DNA of 64,000 nucleotides, taken from Mucilaginibacter pineti. GTDB taxonomy: Bacteria > Bacteroidota > Bacteroidia > Sphingobacteriales > Sphingobacteriaceae. The position numbers were made by a program, and so were the translations under genes. The DNA is taken from assembly GCF_900101875.1 (NCBI RefSeq), contig NZ_FNAI01000017.1, forward strand, positions 62,001 through 126,000, written 5' to 3'. Under the pieces are notes generated by a model. The model did no database searches. It was not told where the DNA came from and worked only from the letters and a program-made list of their open reading frames with translations. Of this stretch, positions 1 to 7,434 are shown in pieces; positions within the stretch are counted from its first letter, which is position 1; each line of letters begins with the position of its first letter.

Positions 1-919
1 GTTCTTTGCGGGCATCATAATGCTCGGCCGTGTAAATGCTGTTAAACACTACCGGACTAAGCGATGTTTTCCAGTTGGTGCCCGAGGTTACAGTTTCTAC
101 CGAACCATCGGTATAGGTAATGCGCAGGTCGAGGCAAAAAGTTGGCCTGTTGCGCCATGGTGCCTGGTGAAAATACCAAACAGCAGTGCTTTGGTGGTTA
201 TACCAGCCGTTACCCAGCAGTACGCCTATGGCGTTTTTGCCGCTTTGCAAATTGGCGGTAACGTCATAAGCTACGTATAAAGTGCGCCTGTCAAACCGGG
301 TGTACATGGGATCTAACCGGTGGTTGCCTATCTTTTTGCCGTTAATGTACATTTCATACAAACCGCCTACGGCAATGTAGGCCCTTGCGGTTTTAATGGT
401 TTTGCCAATTTTAAAAGTATGACGAAAGTAAGGTGCAGGGTTAACCGCTATGCCTTTGTTATCGCTTATAAAAGTGCCCTTCCAGTTGCGCATATCCATT
501 AAGCCGGTTTCAAAGCTGGCAATGGCTGATGGCGCAAGTTTATTACCTGCCTGGTCCCAAAGTTGCACGCGCCAGTAGTATTTTGTGTAAGGCTTTAGAT
601 CCTTACCCTGGTAGCTTACCAGGTTTGCTGCCGATGCCACCTTTGCGGTTAACCAACTATCGCCCTTACCTGCGTTTACCGCAACCGAATCGGTGCCGAT
701 AATAAGCTGGTAGGCCGTTTGCGACGCGCCTTGTTTGGTATCATTCAAAAGCCAGGTTAAACGCGGGTGTTTGGCATCAATACCAATGGGGTTGATAAGG
801 TACTCGCATTTTAAGCCATCGCCTTTACCGGGTACGGCGGCAATTGCGGGTTGGGCTGCAAAAAAACTAACAAATAAAATGGCGATGTAAAGCGCAGGCT
901 TACACATAGATTTTTTCAT
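1..919 (-). CDS. Alpha-L-rhamnosidase, GH78 (N-terminal part, runs off the left edge)
   Basis: Reading the minus strand from ATG at 919 gives about 306 codons without a stop before the window edge. The protein starts with a signal peptide (MKKSMCKPALYIAILFVSFF, then AAQPAIAA). It continues with the N-terminal beta-sandwich domains of GH78 enzymes: a KCEYLINPIGIDAKHPRLTW segment, YYWRVQLWD, then GLYEMYINGKKIGNHRLDP and a GNAIGVLLGNGWY-like stretch typical of the Bac_rhamnosid_N domain. The catalytic six-hairpin domain lies outside the window. It should release terminal rhamnose from glycans in the periplasm. The second rhamnosidase, at 26326, has the same architecture. The plus-strand ORFs over 20-502 are shadows of this gene. 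Confidence 0.9.
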   Translation of the reverse strand, partial: MKKSMCKPALYIAILFVSFFAAQPAIAAVPGKGDGLKCEYLINPIGIDAKHPRLTWLLNDTKQGASQTAYQLIIGTDSVAVNAGKGDSWLTAKVASAANLVSYQGKDLKPYTKYYWRVQLWDQAGNKLAPSAIASFETGLMDMRNWKGTFISDNKGIAVNPAPYFRHTFKIGKTIKTARAYIAVGGLYEMYINGKKIGNHRLDPMYTRFDRRTLYVAYDVTANLQSGKNAIGVLLGNGWYNHQSTAVWYFHQAPWRNRPTFCLDLRITYTDGSVETVTSGTNWKTSLSPVVFNSIYTAEHYDARKE

Positions 920-1030
920 ATAACGGGACAATATATCGGTTTATAAATGTAAGCAGTGCTTTTGGCAAATAATTCATGCTGAACAACAATGTTAAACGGA
1001 TATTTTTATTTGTGCAACCTTAACTGTCTT

Positions 1031-1260
1031 GCAGCCTCACGGCCTCACCCCAACCCTCTCCAAAGGAGAGGGAGTAAAAAACAGCAAGTTCAGGCGTCCA
1101 CGCCTGAATTATAAAAAGGTAAGCGTCCACGCTTACTATGCTCTTGAGCGTAGACGCTCAATAAAGGAGAGTTCAGGCGTGGACGCCCGAACTTGCGGAT
1201 TTGCATGGGACTTTAATTTTTACTCTCTCTCCTTTGGAGAGGGCCGGGGTGAGGCTTCCT
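1031..1260. repeat. Composite intergenic palindromic repeat with four small palindromes inside
   Basis: The outer arms are inverted copies of a CTCTCCAAAGGAGAGGG-type element (left arm from 1031, right arm 1223-1255). The left 44 nt (1031-1074) recur at 4129-4172 with one mismatch. Inside are four short palindromes sharing a GCGT-NN-ACGC core: 1089-1108, 1120-1135, 1144-1161 and 1172-1191. The first and last are also complementary to each other, so the region can fold as a branched cruciform. It fills most of the 370-nt gap between the rhamnosidase and the gluconokinase. I see no coding capacity here. Confidence 0.85.
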
Positions 1261-1290
1261 ATTCTCAAAGATAAATCCTATTTTGGTGCA

Positions 1291-2787
1291 ATGCAGGCAT
1301 ATATTTTAGGCATTGATATAGGTACGGGTAGTACAAAGGCGGTGGCGGTGGCTTTAACGGGTGAGGCGCTTGGCGTGGTGCAGCAGCATTACCCTATCAG
1401 CAACCCGCAGCCGGGCTACAGCGAGCAGGACCCTTTGCTTATTTGGGATGCTTTTGTACAATGTTTGCGGGAGATCATCTTAAAAATAGGTTATGCGCCC
1501 GGGGCTGTTAGCTTTAGCAGTGCCATGCATAGTATTATTCCGGTTGATGAGGCGGGTTTGCCTTTGGCACCAATGATTACCTGGGCAGATGCGCGGAGCG
1601 AAAATATTGCCGAAAGTTTAAGGGCATCGGCGCAGGGCGAAGATATTTACAGAATTACGGGTACGCCGGTACATGCCATGTCGCCATTGTGTAAGCTGAT
1701 GTGGCTGCGCGAGAACAAACCGCAGCTGTTTGCCCAAACGCATAAATTTATATCGATAAAGGAATTTATATGGTACAGGCTGTTTAATGAGTTTGAGGTG
1801 GACTATTCCATCGCTTCGGCAACGGGTTTGTTTGATATTTTAAAACTGGAGTGGAGTGTTGTGGCCTGCGCTTTGGCAGGAGTAAATACCGATAAGTTGT
1901 CAACCCCGGTAAATACTACTTATTATCGTAGTAATGCGGATGCGGCAACCGTTGCATTAACCGGCATCAGCACAAATACAAACTTTATAATTGGTGCAAG
2001 CGATGGTTGCTGTGCTAATTTGGGCAGTCATACCACCGGTCCCGGTATGGCTGCATTAACCATTGGCACCAGCGGCGCGGTACGGATAACCAGCACCACA
2101 CCCGTTTACAACTACGCGGGTATGACCTTTAATTACCTGCTTAACCAAAATAGCTTTGTATGCGGCGGAGCAGTGAACAATGGCGGCATTGCCATTAACT
2201 GGCTGCTGAAAAGCTTTCTTCAGAAAGAAAACCTTACCAAGGCAGATTATGACGCTTTGTTTGATACCATACAAACGGTGCCTGCCGGTAGCGATGGTCT
2301 GTTGTTTTTGCCGTATTTATACGGTGAACGCGCACCCATTTGGGATACCAAAAGCACTGGTGCTTATATAAATATTAAACCCACCCATAGCAGATCATAT
2401 TTTTTACGCGCCGCGTTGGAAGGTATTTGTTTTGCCTTATACGATGTGCTTAAAACGGTAGAAGATACATCCGAAACCATAACCCAGGTAAACATCAGCG
2501 GCGGTTTTGTAACCTCGCCGGTGTGGACGCAGGTACTGGCCGATATCACCGGAAAAAAACTTGTAGTGCTGCAGCCCGAAGATGCATCGGCAGTAGGGGC
2601 GGTTTACCTGGCCATGCAGGCTTTGCATCCCGAAAGTTATACCGCCGTAACCCAAATAAGCGGTGAAAAGGTTATTGAACCCAATATGGAAAACCATGCC
2701 CGGTACAGTAAGCTGTTCCCGGTGTTTAAAAAACTTTATCGTGATCTTAAAGATTCCATGCACCTGCTGCATGATCTGGATAAATGA
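1291..2787 (+). CDS. Gluconokinase (FGGY family carbohydrate kinase)
   Basis: This 498-aa cytosolic kinase should phosphorylate a sugar acid, most likely D-gluconate to 6-phosphogluconate. The start is taken at ATG 1291, because it opens directly with the FGGY phosphate-1 motif (YILGIDIGTGSTKAVAV); the longer upstream reading frame runs through the repeat. The C-terminal ATPase half carries GASDGCCANLG and LTIGTSGAVR, which are typical of the gluconate kinase branch, and a late NISGGF adenosine motif. Length matches the family (about 490-500 aa). Xylulokinase or another FGGY substrate cannot be excluded. It stands alone, with no gluconate permease or regulator beside it in the window. Confidence 0.85.
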   Translation: MQAYILGIDIGTGSTKAVAVALTGEALGVVQQHYPISNPQPGYSEQDPLLIWDAFVQCLREIILKIGYAPGAVSFSSAMHSIIPVDEAGLPLAPMITWADARSENIAESLRASAQGEDIYRITGTPVHAMSPLCKLMWLRENKPQLFAQTHKFISIKEFIWYRLFNEFEVDYSIASATGLFDILKLEWSVVACALAGVNTDKLSTPVNTTYYRSNADAATVALTGISTNTNFIIGASDGCCANLGSHTTGPGMAALTIGTSGAVRITSTTPVYNYAGMTFNYLLNQNSFVCGGAVNNGGIAINWLLKSFLQKENLTKADYDALFDTIQTVPAGSDGLLFLPYLYGERAPIWDTKSTGAYINIKPTHSRSYFLRAALEGICFALYDVLKTVEDTSETITQVNISGGFVTSPVWTQVLADITGKKLVVLQPEDASAVGAVYLAMQALHPESYTAVTQISGEKVIEPNMENHARYSKLFPVFKKLYRDLKDSMHLLHDLDK

Positions 2788-2794
2788 GCAGTTA

Positions 2795-2992
2795 GTTACA
2801 GATACTCAGGTGTTAGAAAGACTAAAAATCTGTCATTTCGAAACGAGGTACGAGTGAGAAATCTTATGCTCAATAATTATCGGATAAGTATAGTCCGAAT
2901 ATAGAACCGTACAAGATTTCTCACTCGTACCCCGTTTCGAAATGACAACCTTTTATAAAAAATAGTTTTTCCGACAAGTGTCGGTTACAGAT
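2795..2992. mobile_element. MITE-like palindromic element (2804-2983) with 9-bp target-site duplication
   Basis: The direct repeat GTTACAGAT occurs at 2795-2803 and 2984-2992 and brackets a 180-bp palindromic element. The inner arms read TGTCATTTCGAAACGAGG on the left and the complement on the right, and the termini are imperfect inverted repeats. The same element occurs at 15277-15461 (185 bp) with its own 9-bp duplication. The right duplication contains the stop codon of the PAP2-like gene, so the insertion left that reading frame intact. No transposase is encoded. Confidence 0.75.
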
Positions 2993-3617
2993 CAAGGTAA
3001 AGGGCAAGTTTGTAAAGGCAGTAAACAATTACCGGGGCAGCCAGCACATCCATGGTGTAATGGATATGCTGTATCAGCAATAAAAGCATTACGGTAAGGG
3101 CAGCTATAAAACCAATGATTCTATCCGTTCGTTTTTCGAGATTAAGAAAAATAAGCACCATGGTTGAGGTATGGCCCGAGAAGAAAAGATCTTTTGTTAT
3201 AGCAGCATGCCCGTAAAAAAAGCCGGTAAGCGGGTCAACCAGCGGTATCAATCCAACCGGTGGATCGAGGTTTACCAGAGTTAACGAAATAAAACGGGCT
3301 ATACATACAAATATCAGTGTCCAGATGTAGGTGGAGCAAATGGCCGGCTTGTAAAATGCCCGCACCATCAGCAAAATACCCATGCCCCAAATAATAGCGA
3401 AGATGGGGACAGATACATCATAGGCAGGCAGATGTGTTAAAATAAAATCATTTAACACTACGCCCGGTCGCTTTTCTATAGTTCTGAAAAAGCCGGGTAA
3501 AATATTGATAATAGCCACAATAAGCATAGTGCCAATGAGCAGCTTTATACGCTTCAGCGTTGTATCGTAGGCGTTTAGCCAGTTTTGTTTTAATTTATAG
3601 AGCGAAGCTGATGACAC
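2985..3617 (-). CDS. PAP2-family membrane phosphatase (sphingomyelin synthase-like)
   Basis: A 210-aa polytopic membrane protein with about six transmembrane segments. Near the C-terminus it has the two PAP2_C signatures, FFSGHTSTMV and HYTMDVLAAP, which supply the two histidines and the aspartate used by lipid phosphatases and sphingomyelin-synthase-like enzymes. It probably dephosphorylates, or transfers headgroups on, a membrane phospholipid or sphingolipid; the exact substrate cannot be read. Sphingobacteriaceae are known sphingolipid producers, which makes a sphingolipid substrate plausible (inference). Its stop codon lies inside the target-site duplication of the adjacent MITE. Confidence 0.7.
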   Translation of the reverse strand: MSSASLYKLKQNWLNAYDTTLKRIKLLIGTMLIVAIINILPGFFRTIEKRPGVVLNDFILTHLPAYDVSVPIFAIIWGMGILLMVRAFYKPAICSTYIWTLIFVCIARFISLTLVNLDPPVGLIPLVDPLTGFFYGHAAITKDLFFSGHTSTMVLIFLNLEKRTDRIIGFIAALTVMLLLLIQHIHYTMDVLAAPVIVYCLYKLALYLDL

Positions 3618-3708
3618 AATTTAAAATCAGGTAATAATTTGCAAATGTAATTATTGACGTTGGAATTAAGTGGATGTTACTTAATTGTTAAAATATGACA
3701 AAAATAAT

Positions 3709-3749
3709 AATATAATTCAAATGCAATTATGTTGCATTTGAATTATATT
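3709..3749. promoter_or_regulatory. Perfect palindromic operator over the merC promoter (Fur/Zur-type box candidate)
   Basis: Two perfect 18-bp inverted arms (AATATAATTCAAATGCAA at 3709-3726 and its complement at 3732-3749) flank a 5-bp spacer TTATG. The centre, ATGCAA-N5-TTGCAT, resembles dyads bound by Fur-family repressors. The right arm overlaps TATATTTG (3744-3751), a match to the Bacteroidota -7 element TAnnTTTG, and the merC start codon follows at 3756. Binding would therefore block the promoter. The Fur-family gene 600 bp downstream is the natural candidate regulator (inference). Confidence 0.6.
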
Positions 3750-3755
3750 TGCAGC

Positions 3756-4199
3756 ATGGATCATCATAAAACATCTGCCCGGTTAGATAGTATTGGCATA
3801 ACAGCGTCAACCTTATGCGCTATCCATTGCGCGGCGATGCCCTTGTTGTTTACCAGCCTGCCTTTACTGGGGCTTGGTTTTTTGGCCAACGCCTGGGTAG
3901 AGTGGGGCATGATCATATTTGCGTTGATTATCGGTACATATTCCATTGGTTTATCCTACCTGCGCGCACACCGCCGGCCTTTGCCGCTTATTTTACTCGT
4001 AGGCGGTTTCGCGATTATCATGCTGGGCCATGCTTTTATACACGGCTGGCCCGAAGCCATAGTAGTACCCGCAGGCGGTTTATTGATAGCAGTGGCACAT
4101 TTCGTGAATTATAAATGTACTGGGGATTGCAGCCTCACGGCCTCACCCCAGCCCTCTCCAAAGGAGAGGGAGCGTAAAAGCATTTTTAAAACCATGTAA
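3756..4199 (+). CDS. MerC domain-containing membrane protein
   Basis: About 147 aa from ATG 3756; an earlier in-frame ATG at 3729 lies inside the palindromic operator and is unlikely. It has four transmembrane helices with the MerC signature of a Cys pair in helix 1 (STLCAIHCAAMPLL) and a terminal HFVNYKCTGDC. Family members move mercuric or other thiophilic metal ions. In Bacteroidota, MerC-like genes often sit with Fur/Zur regulators and are thought to act in metal import, as may be the case here. The last 22 or so codons and the stop are supplied by a dispersed repeat (4129 onward), so the native C-terminus was probably replaced. Confidence 0.75.
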   Translation: MDHHKTSARLDSIGITASTLCAIHCAAMPLLFTSLPLLGLGFLANAWVEWGMIIFALIIGTYSIGLSYLRAHRRPLPLILLVGGFAIIMLGHAFIHGWPEAIVVPAGGLLIAVAHFVNYKCTGDCSLTASPQPSPKERERKSIFKTM

Positions 4200-4290
4200 G
4201 TCAAAAGTCCTCTCCAAGGGAGAGGATTATTACATGAGGGCTTCGCCGTTTAGGTGAGGCTTTTTTCCTTTGGAGAGGGCGTGGGTGCCG
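4129..4290. repeat. Copy of the CTCTCCAAAGGAGAGGG repeat, entering the merC reading frame
   Basis: Positions 4129-4172 match 1031-1074 at 43 of 44 bases. Inverted arms follow around 4209-4225 and 4245-4280 (GTGAGGC ... CTTTGGAGAGGG). The left part is translated as the tail SLTASPQPSPKERERKSIF of the MerC protein, which is typical of read-through into this repeat family. Confidence 0.85.
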
Positions 4291-4329
4291 CTAAAATATC
4301 TCCGATTTTAAACCGTTATTATTTCTTGT

Positions 4330-4337
4330 TAAGTTTG
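4330..4337 (+). promoter_or_regulatory. Putative promoter -7 element of the Fur-family gene
   Basis: TAAGTTTG fits the Bacteroidota TAnnTTTG consensus and lies 34 nt upstream of the start codon at 4371. I see no clear -33 TTTG element. Confidence 0.45.
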
Positions 4338-4370
4338 TAACCTTATAAAACTACACCCCAATTAAATTAA

Positions 4371-4817
4371 ATGGCACAAACCCGCAATGATCTTCATTTT
4401 GAAGATCTGCTGAATAAGCATCATTTAAAAAAAACTGCTCCCCGGTTAAGGGTGCTGTCTATGATGTCGTCGCGCAATGCGGCTACCTCGCAGCCCGATC
4501 TGGAAAGCGTGATGAATGATATCGACAGGGTTACCCTATACCGGATCCTTAATGCTTTTGAAGAAAAAGGCATCATCCACAAAGTATTTGATCTGAACGG
4601 AACCGCAAACTACGCGCTCTGCAAATCCCATTGCGATGAAGGCCATCACCATGATGAGCACCTGCATTTTAACTGTACCAACTGTAAAAACGTATATTGT
4701 TTAAACGATTTGAATTTGCCTGCCATAAACCTGCCCGCTGGTTTTCAGCCCGACAGCTTTACCCTGTATGCAACCGGTCTTTGCCCTAAATGCAGTAAAA
4801 AGGGGGTAGTTAAGTGA
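4371..4817 (+). CDS. Fur-family metal-responsive transcriptional repressor (Zur-like)
   Basis: A 148-aa protein of Fur-family length. The N-terminal winged helix includes LKKTAPRLRVLSMM and DRVTLYRILNAFEEKGII. The C-terminal dimerization domain holds a His-rich metal site (GHHHDEHLHFNC) and two CxxC pairs (CTNC and CPKC) for structural zinc. It would repress genes when metal is bound. The palindrome at 3709-3749 in front of the neighbouring merC gene is a likely target. Zur is a better guess than Fur because of the MerC context, but the sensed metal is not certain. It overlaps the amidase gene by four bases (GTGA), so the two are co-translated. Confidence 0.85.
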   Translation: MAQTRNDLHFEDLLNKHHLKKTAPRLRVLSMMSSRNAATSQPDLESVMNDIDRVTLYRILNAFEEKGIIHKVFDLNGTANYALCKSHCDEGHHHDEHLHFNCTNCKNVYCLNDLNLPAINLPAGFQPDSFTLYATGLCPKCSKKGVVK

Positions 4818-5650
4818 TCAGTAATAAAAAGGCATTTCTTATTGCCTTAAACATCGGACTGTTTTTTTTATTGACTGGTGTTCATTCGTTTGCGCAAACA
4901 AAAGATACAACGGCATCGGCAGTAACTTCTGGTTTTAAATTTAAAACCATTGCCATTGATGCCGGGCATGGCGGTAAAGACCCTGGCGCGCGCGGCTCTT
5001 ACTCGGTCGAAAAAAATGTGACCCTTGCCATCGCCAAAAAGCTAAAAGCAGCTATTGATACGCAGCTTGTGGGGATAAATGCGTTCCTTACCCGTACCGA
5101 CGATACTTTTATCCCGCTGAACCAACGCTGCATTATTGCTAACCAAAACCATGCTAACCTGTTTATTTCTATCCACTGCAATTCATCACCAGAGGGGACT
5201 GCTGCACGGGCGCACAAGCAAAAGGGCGTGCTGCTGCTGGTTTATGGTTTTAAAAGGTTAAAGGAACAGGAAGAGGCCGTACGCGAAAACTCATCTATAT
5301 TTATTGAAAAGGATTACAAGCAAACGTATGAAAGCTATGATCAAACCGATCCGGCGAATGCCATTATCCTGAATGCCTATATTCAAAAATACCGCAAGCA
5401 AAGTATCCTCTTCGGCGATTTGCTGGATACCGAATTTACCCAAACCAACGGCCGCGAAAGCAATGGCGTAAAGGAGCAAAGCGTACTCGTACTGGCCCAC
5501 AGCGCCGCCCCGGCCGTACTTATCGAAACCGGTTTTATCAACAACCCCGAGGAAGAGGAATACCTCAACTCTAACGAAGGCCAAAACGAAATTGTGCAAT
5601 CTATTATTACTGCGATAAACAATTACCGGAAAGCTATTGGAGCGATATAG
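4814..5650 (+). CDS. N-acetylmuramoyl-L-alanine amidase (Amidase_3 / AmiC type)
   Basis: A 278-aa exported zinc amidase that would cleave peptide stems from glycan strands in the periplasm. It starts with GTG at 4814, overlapping the Fur gene stop, and has a signal peptide ending near FAQTKD. The catalytic domain begins at TIAIDAGHGGKDPGA (zinc His), continues with NLFISIHCNSSP (second zinc His) and ends with AVLIETGFINNPEEEEYL (catalytic Glu). There is no AMIN or LysM binding domain. Co-translation with a metal repressor is unusual. The next genes downstream also concern the cell wall, which makes a functional link possible. Confidence 0.9.
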   Translation: MISNKKAFLIALNIGLFFLLTGVHSFAQTKDTTASAVTSGFKFKTIAIDAGHGGKDPGARGSYSVEKNVTLAIAKKLKAAIDTQLVGINAFLTRTDDTFIPLNQRCIIANQNHANLFISIHCNSSPEGTAARAHKQKGVLLLVYGFKRLKEQEEAVRENSSIFIEKDYKQTYESYDQTDPANAIILNAYIQKYRKQSILFGDLLDTEFTQTNGRESNGVKEQSVLVLAHSAAPAVLIETGFINNPEEEEYLNSNEGQNEIVQSIITAINNYRKAIGAI

Positions 5651-5677
5651 TTTGGATGTGCAAATTATAGATTACAG

Positions 5678-5798
5678 ATGTGCAGATTGATTTTGTCTGA
5701 ACCGGGATTTATAGGATTAAAGGATTCTCAGGATTTTTTCTTTGAAATCCTATAATCTGATGAATCTGTTTAATCATGGTTCAGACAATCTGCACATC
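5678..5798. repeat. Nested inverted repeat after the amidase gene
   Basis: An outer pair GATGTGCAGATT / AATCTGCACATC encloses an inner pair GTCTGAACC (5695-5703) / GGTTCAGAC (5778-5786). Around the centre are further complementary stretches (GATTTATAGGATTAAAGGATT against AATCTGTTTAATC). The rest of the 285-nt gap up to the kinase gene holds further GCACATCTGAAATCT-like short repeats and no ORF. Confidence 0.75.
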
Positions 5799-5935
5799 TG
5801 AAATCTGCACATTTGAAATCTCCACATCTGTACTGCTTTTTTTTCCTATTTTTATACCAAACACTAATGCCTGCGTTATGTTGAAGTAAAAATGTTTTAT
5901 TTTATGCTTATAAATAGCGCTGCAAGTATATCTCA

Positions 5936-7390
5936 ATGAGCAAAGTATTTACAATAACCGAAGGTTTGGAGAATATGGGCGCTTTGCGAACGGGCGGTCA
6001 GGGCTCCGTTTACAAAGGCCGGCGTTACGGCCCCATTATTACCGCGGTAAAGTTGCTGCCAACACCTATCCATACCGAAAGCACCGACGATAAGAATTTT
6101 CGTAATTTCCAGAACGAGGTTGAAAAACTAAAAAAGGTAAACGAGGAACCCAACCCCAATGTGGTAAAGATCCTTAATTCGGGTATAACCGAAAGCGGGT
6201 CGTTCCCTTTTATCGAGATGGAATTTATTGACGGTCCCGATCTGGAGGACCTGCTGAAACCACCGCACGAAGCCATTTTCACCATAAAGGAGATCATTAA
6301 ACTGGCCGATCAGCTGGCTAATGCCTTGTCGCATTGCCACAAAGTGTCAGTTAAGCATGGCGATATAAAAAGTAATAACGTAAAGTTCAATATCCACACG
6401 GGTAATTACGTGTTGCTGGATTTTGGTCTTTCGGCCATGTCTGATGATCAGCGCCGTACCAGCATCCGCCATGCGGGGGCCATTGAATTTATGGCGCCCG
6501 AGCAAAACGAAGGGCTGATGTATTTTCAAACGGATGTATATAGTTATGGCATTATCCTGTATGAGCTGATAGCCGGTCAGGTACCTTTCCCGCTGCGCGA
6601 TAATGGCGAAACCGCCCGCAACGCCGTAATGCTGGCCCACATGGAAACCGCCGTGCCCGATGTGATGGAACTGCGCAAGAAAAATCTGCCTGCCGGTTGG
6701 ACCGATCAGAAAAAAGAACACGAAATGCTGGTGCCCGCATGGCTGCTGCAAATCGTAGCCAAATGTTTGCAAAAGCATACCGAAGACCGTTTTGCCAGCG
6801 GTATCGAGCTGCAGGATGCGCTTGTACATAGCAGCATAGCCGCGGTAAACAGCAATAACCAGGCAGATGATTCCTGGAATGCATCGGTATTGTTAAAAGA
6901 AAATGAGCGCCTGCAAGGGCTGCTGCTGTATTACCAGGAGGCCGAAAGCGCACGCGCCACGGCAACGCCTGCACACGTAATACATACCGCCGCCGAAACG
7001 CCCGTTGTAATTGGCAGGCATGGCGTACGCATTGCCAAACCTATTTTTATTATATTAATTGCGGTGCTTGTTACCCTTACTGGTTTTACAACCTATATAG
7101 CTTACCAGCATAGGAGGGGCATTTACAACCGGTTTTTTAAGTCTACCCCGCCGCAGCGGGATACCTTAAGTCACGGTTCAAACACGTTAAAAAACGATAG
7201 CAGCAAACCAAACCCGGATACAGCGGTAAACCAGCAGCAACCTGATAATAACACCGAAAGTATCCCGCCCGAGGTTGATTCTATTGCCGACTCTATCCTG
7301 CGTGGGTATCAGCGGAAAAAAGAACAGGAAAAGCCGCAGTTTTATCGCGATAGCGCAAAGGCCAAGGATACCAGCAATTTGAATTTTTAA
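5936..7390 (+). CDS. Membrane-anchored Ser/Thr protein kinase (Hanks type, PknB-like)
   Basis: A 484-aa kinase. The glycine loop is TGGQGSV (19-25), with the ATP lysine in AVKLL (K39). The catalytic loop is HGDIKSNN (141-148), then DFG (162-164) and APE (187-189). HGD in place of HRD makes it a non-RD kinase, which usually means it does not depend on activation-loop phosphorylation. One transmembrane helix (about 369-390) follows the cytosolic kinase. The remaining ~90 residues are a polar, Ser/Pro-rich periplasmic tail without PASTA repeats. It heads a run of same-strand genes (FhaA-like, small membrane peptide, PP2C, SEDS-PBP fusion, FHA). Likely targets are the FHA proteins and the cell-wall synthase (inference). 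Confidence 0.9.
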   Translation: MSKVFTITEGLENMGALRTGGQGSVYKGRRYGPIITAVKLLPTPIHTESTDDKNFRNFQNEVEKLKKVNEEPNPNVVKILNSGITESGSFPFIEMEFIDGPDLEDLLKPPHEAIFTIKEIIKLADQLANALSHCHKVSVKHGDIKSNNVKFNIHTGNYVLLDFGLSAMSDDQRRTSIRHAGAIEFMAPEQNEGLMYFQTDVYSYGIILYELIAGQVPFPLRDNGETARNAVMLAHMETAVPDVMELRKKNLPAGWTDQKKEHEMLVPAWLLQIVAKCLQKHTEDRFASGIELQDALVHSSIAAVNSNNQADDSWNASVLLKENERLQGLLLYYQEAESARATATPAHVIHTAAETPVVIGRHGVRIAKPIFIILIAVLVTLTGFTTYIAYQHRRGIYNRFFKSTPPQRDTLSHGSNTLKNDSSKPNPDTAVNQQQPDNNTESIPPEVDSIADSILRGYQRKKEQEKPQFYRDSAKAKDTSNLNF

Positions 7391-7434
7391 AATGATAGTT
7401 AAACGGTTTCCGTTAAACATATATACTTAACTAA

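Noticed and set aside
20..502. Plus-strand ORFs at the left edge
   Set aside because: They are antisense to the GH78 gene, whose minus-strand frame is continuous, begins with a signal peptide and shows family motifs.
1029..1274. 81-aa ORF in the repeat region before the gluconokinase
   Set aside because: It is a translation of the dispersed palindromic repeat, and no start signal or homology pattern is visible.
1201..1290. Upstream extension of the gluconokinase
   Set aside because: The extra 30 residues come from the repeat and would precede the FGGY start motif that already begins at the chosen ATG.
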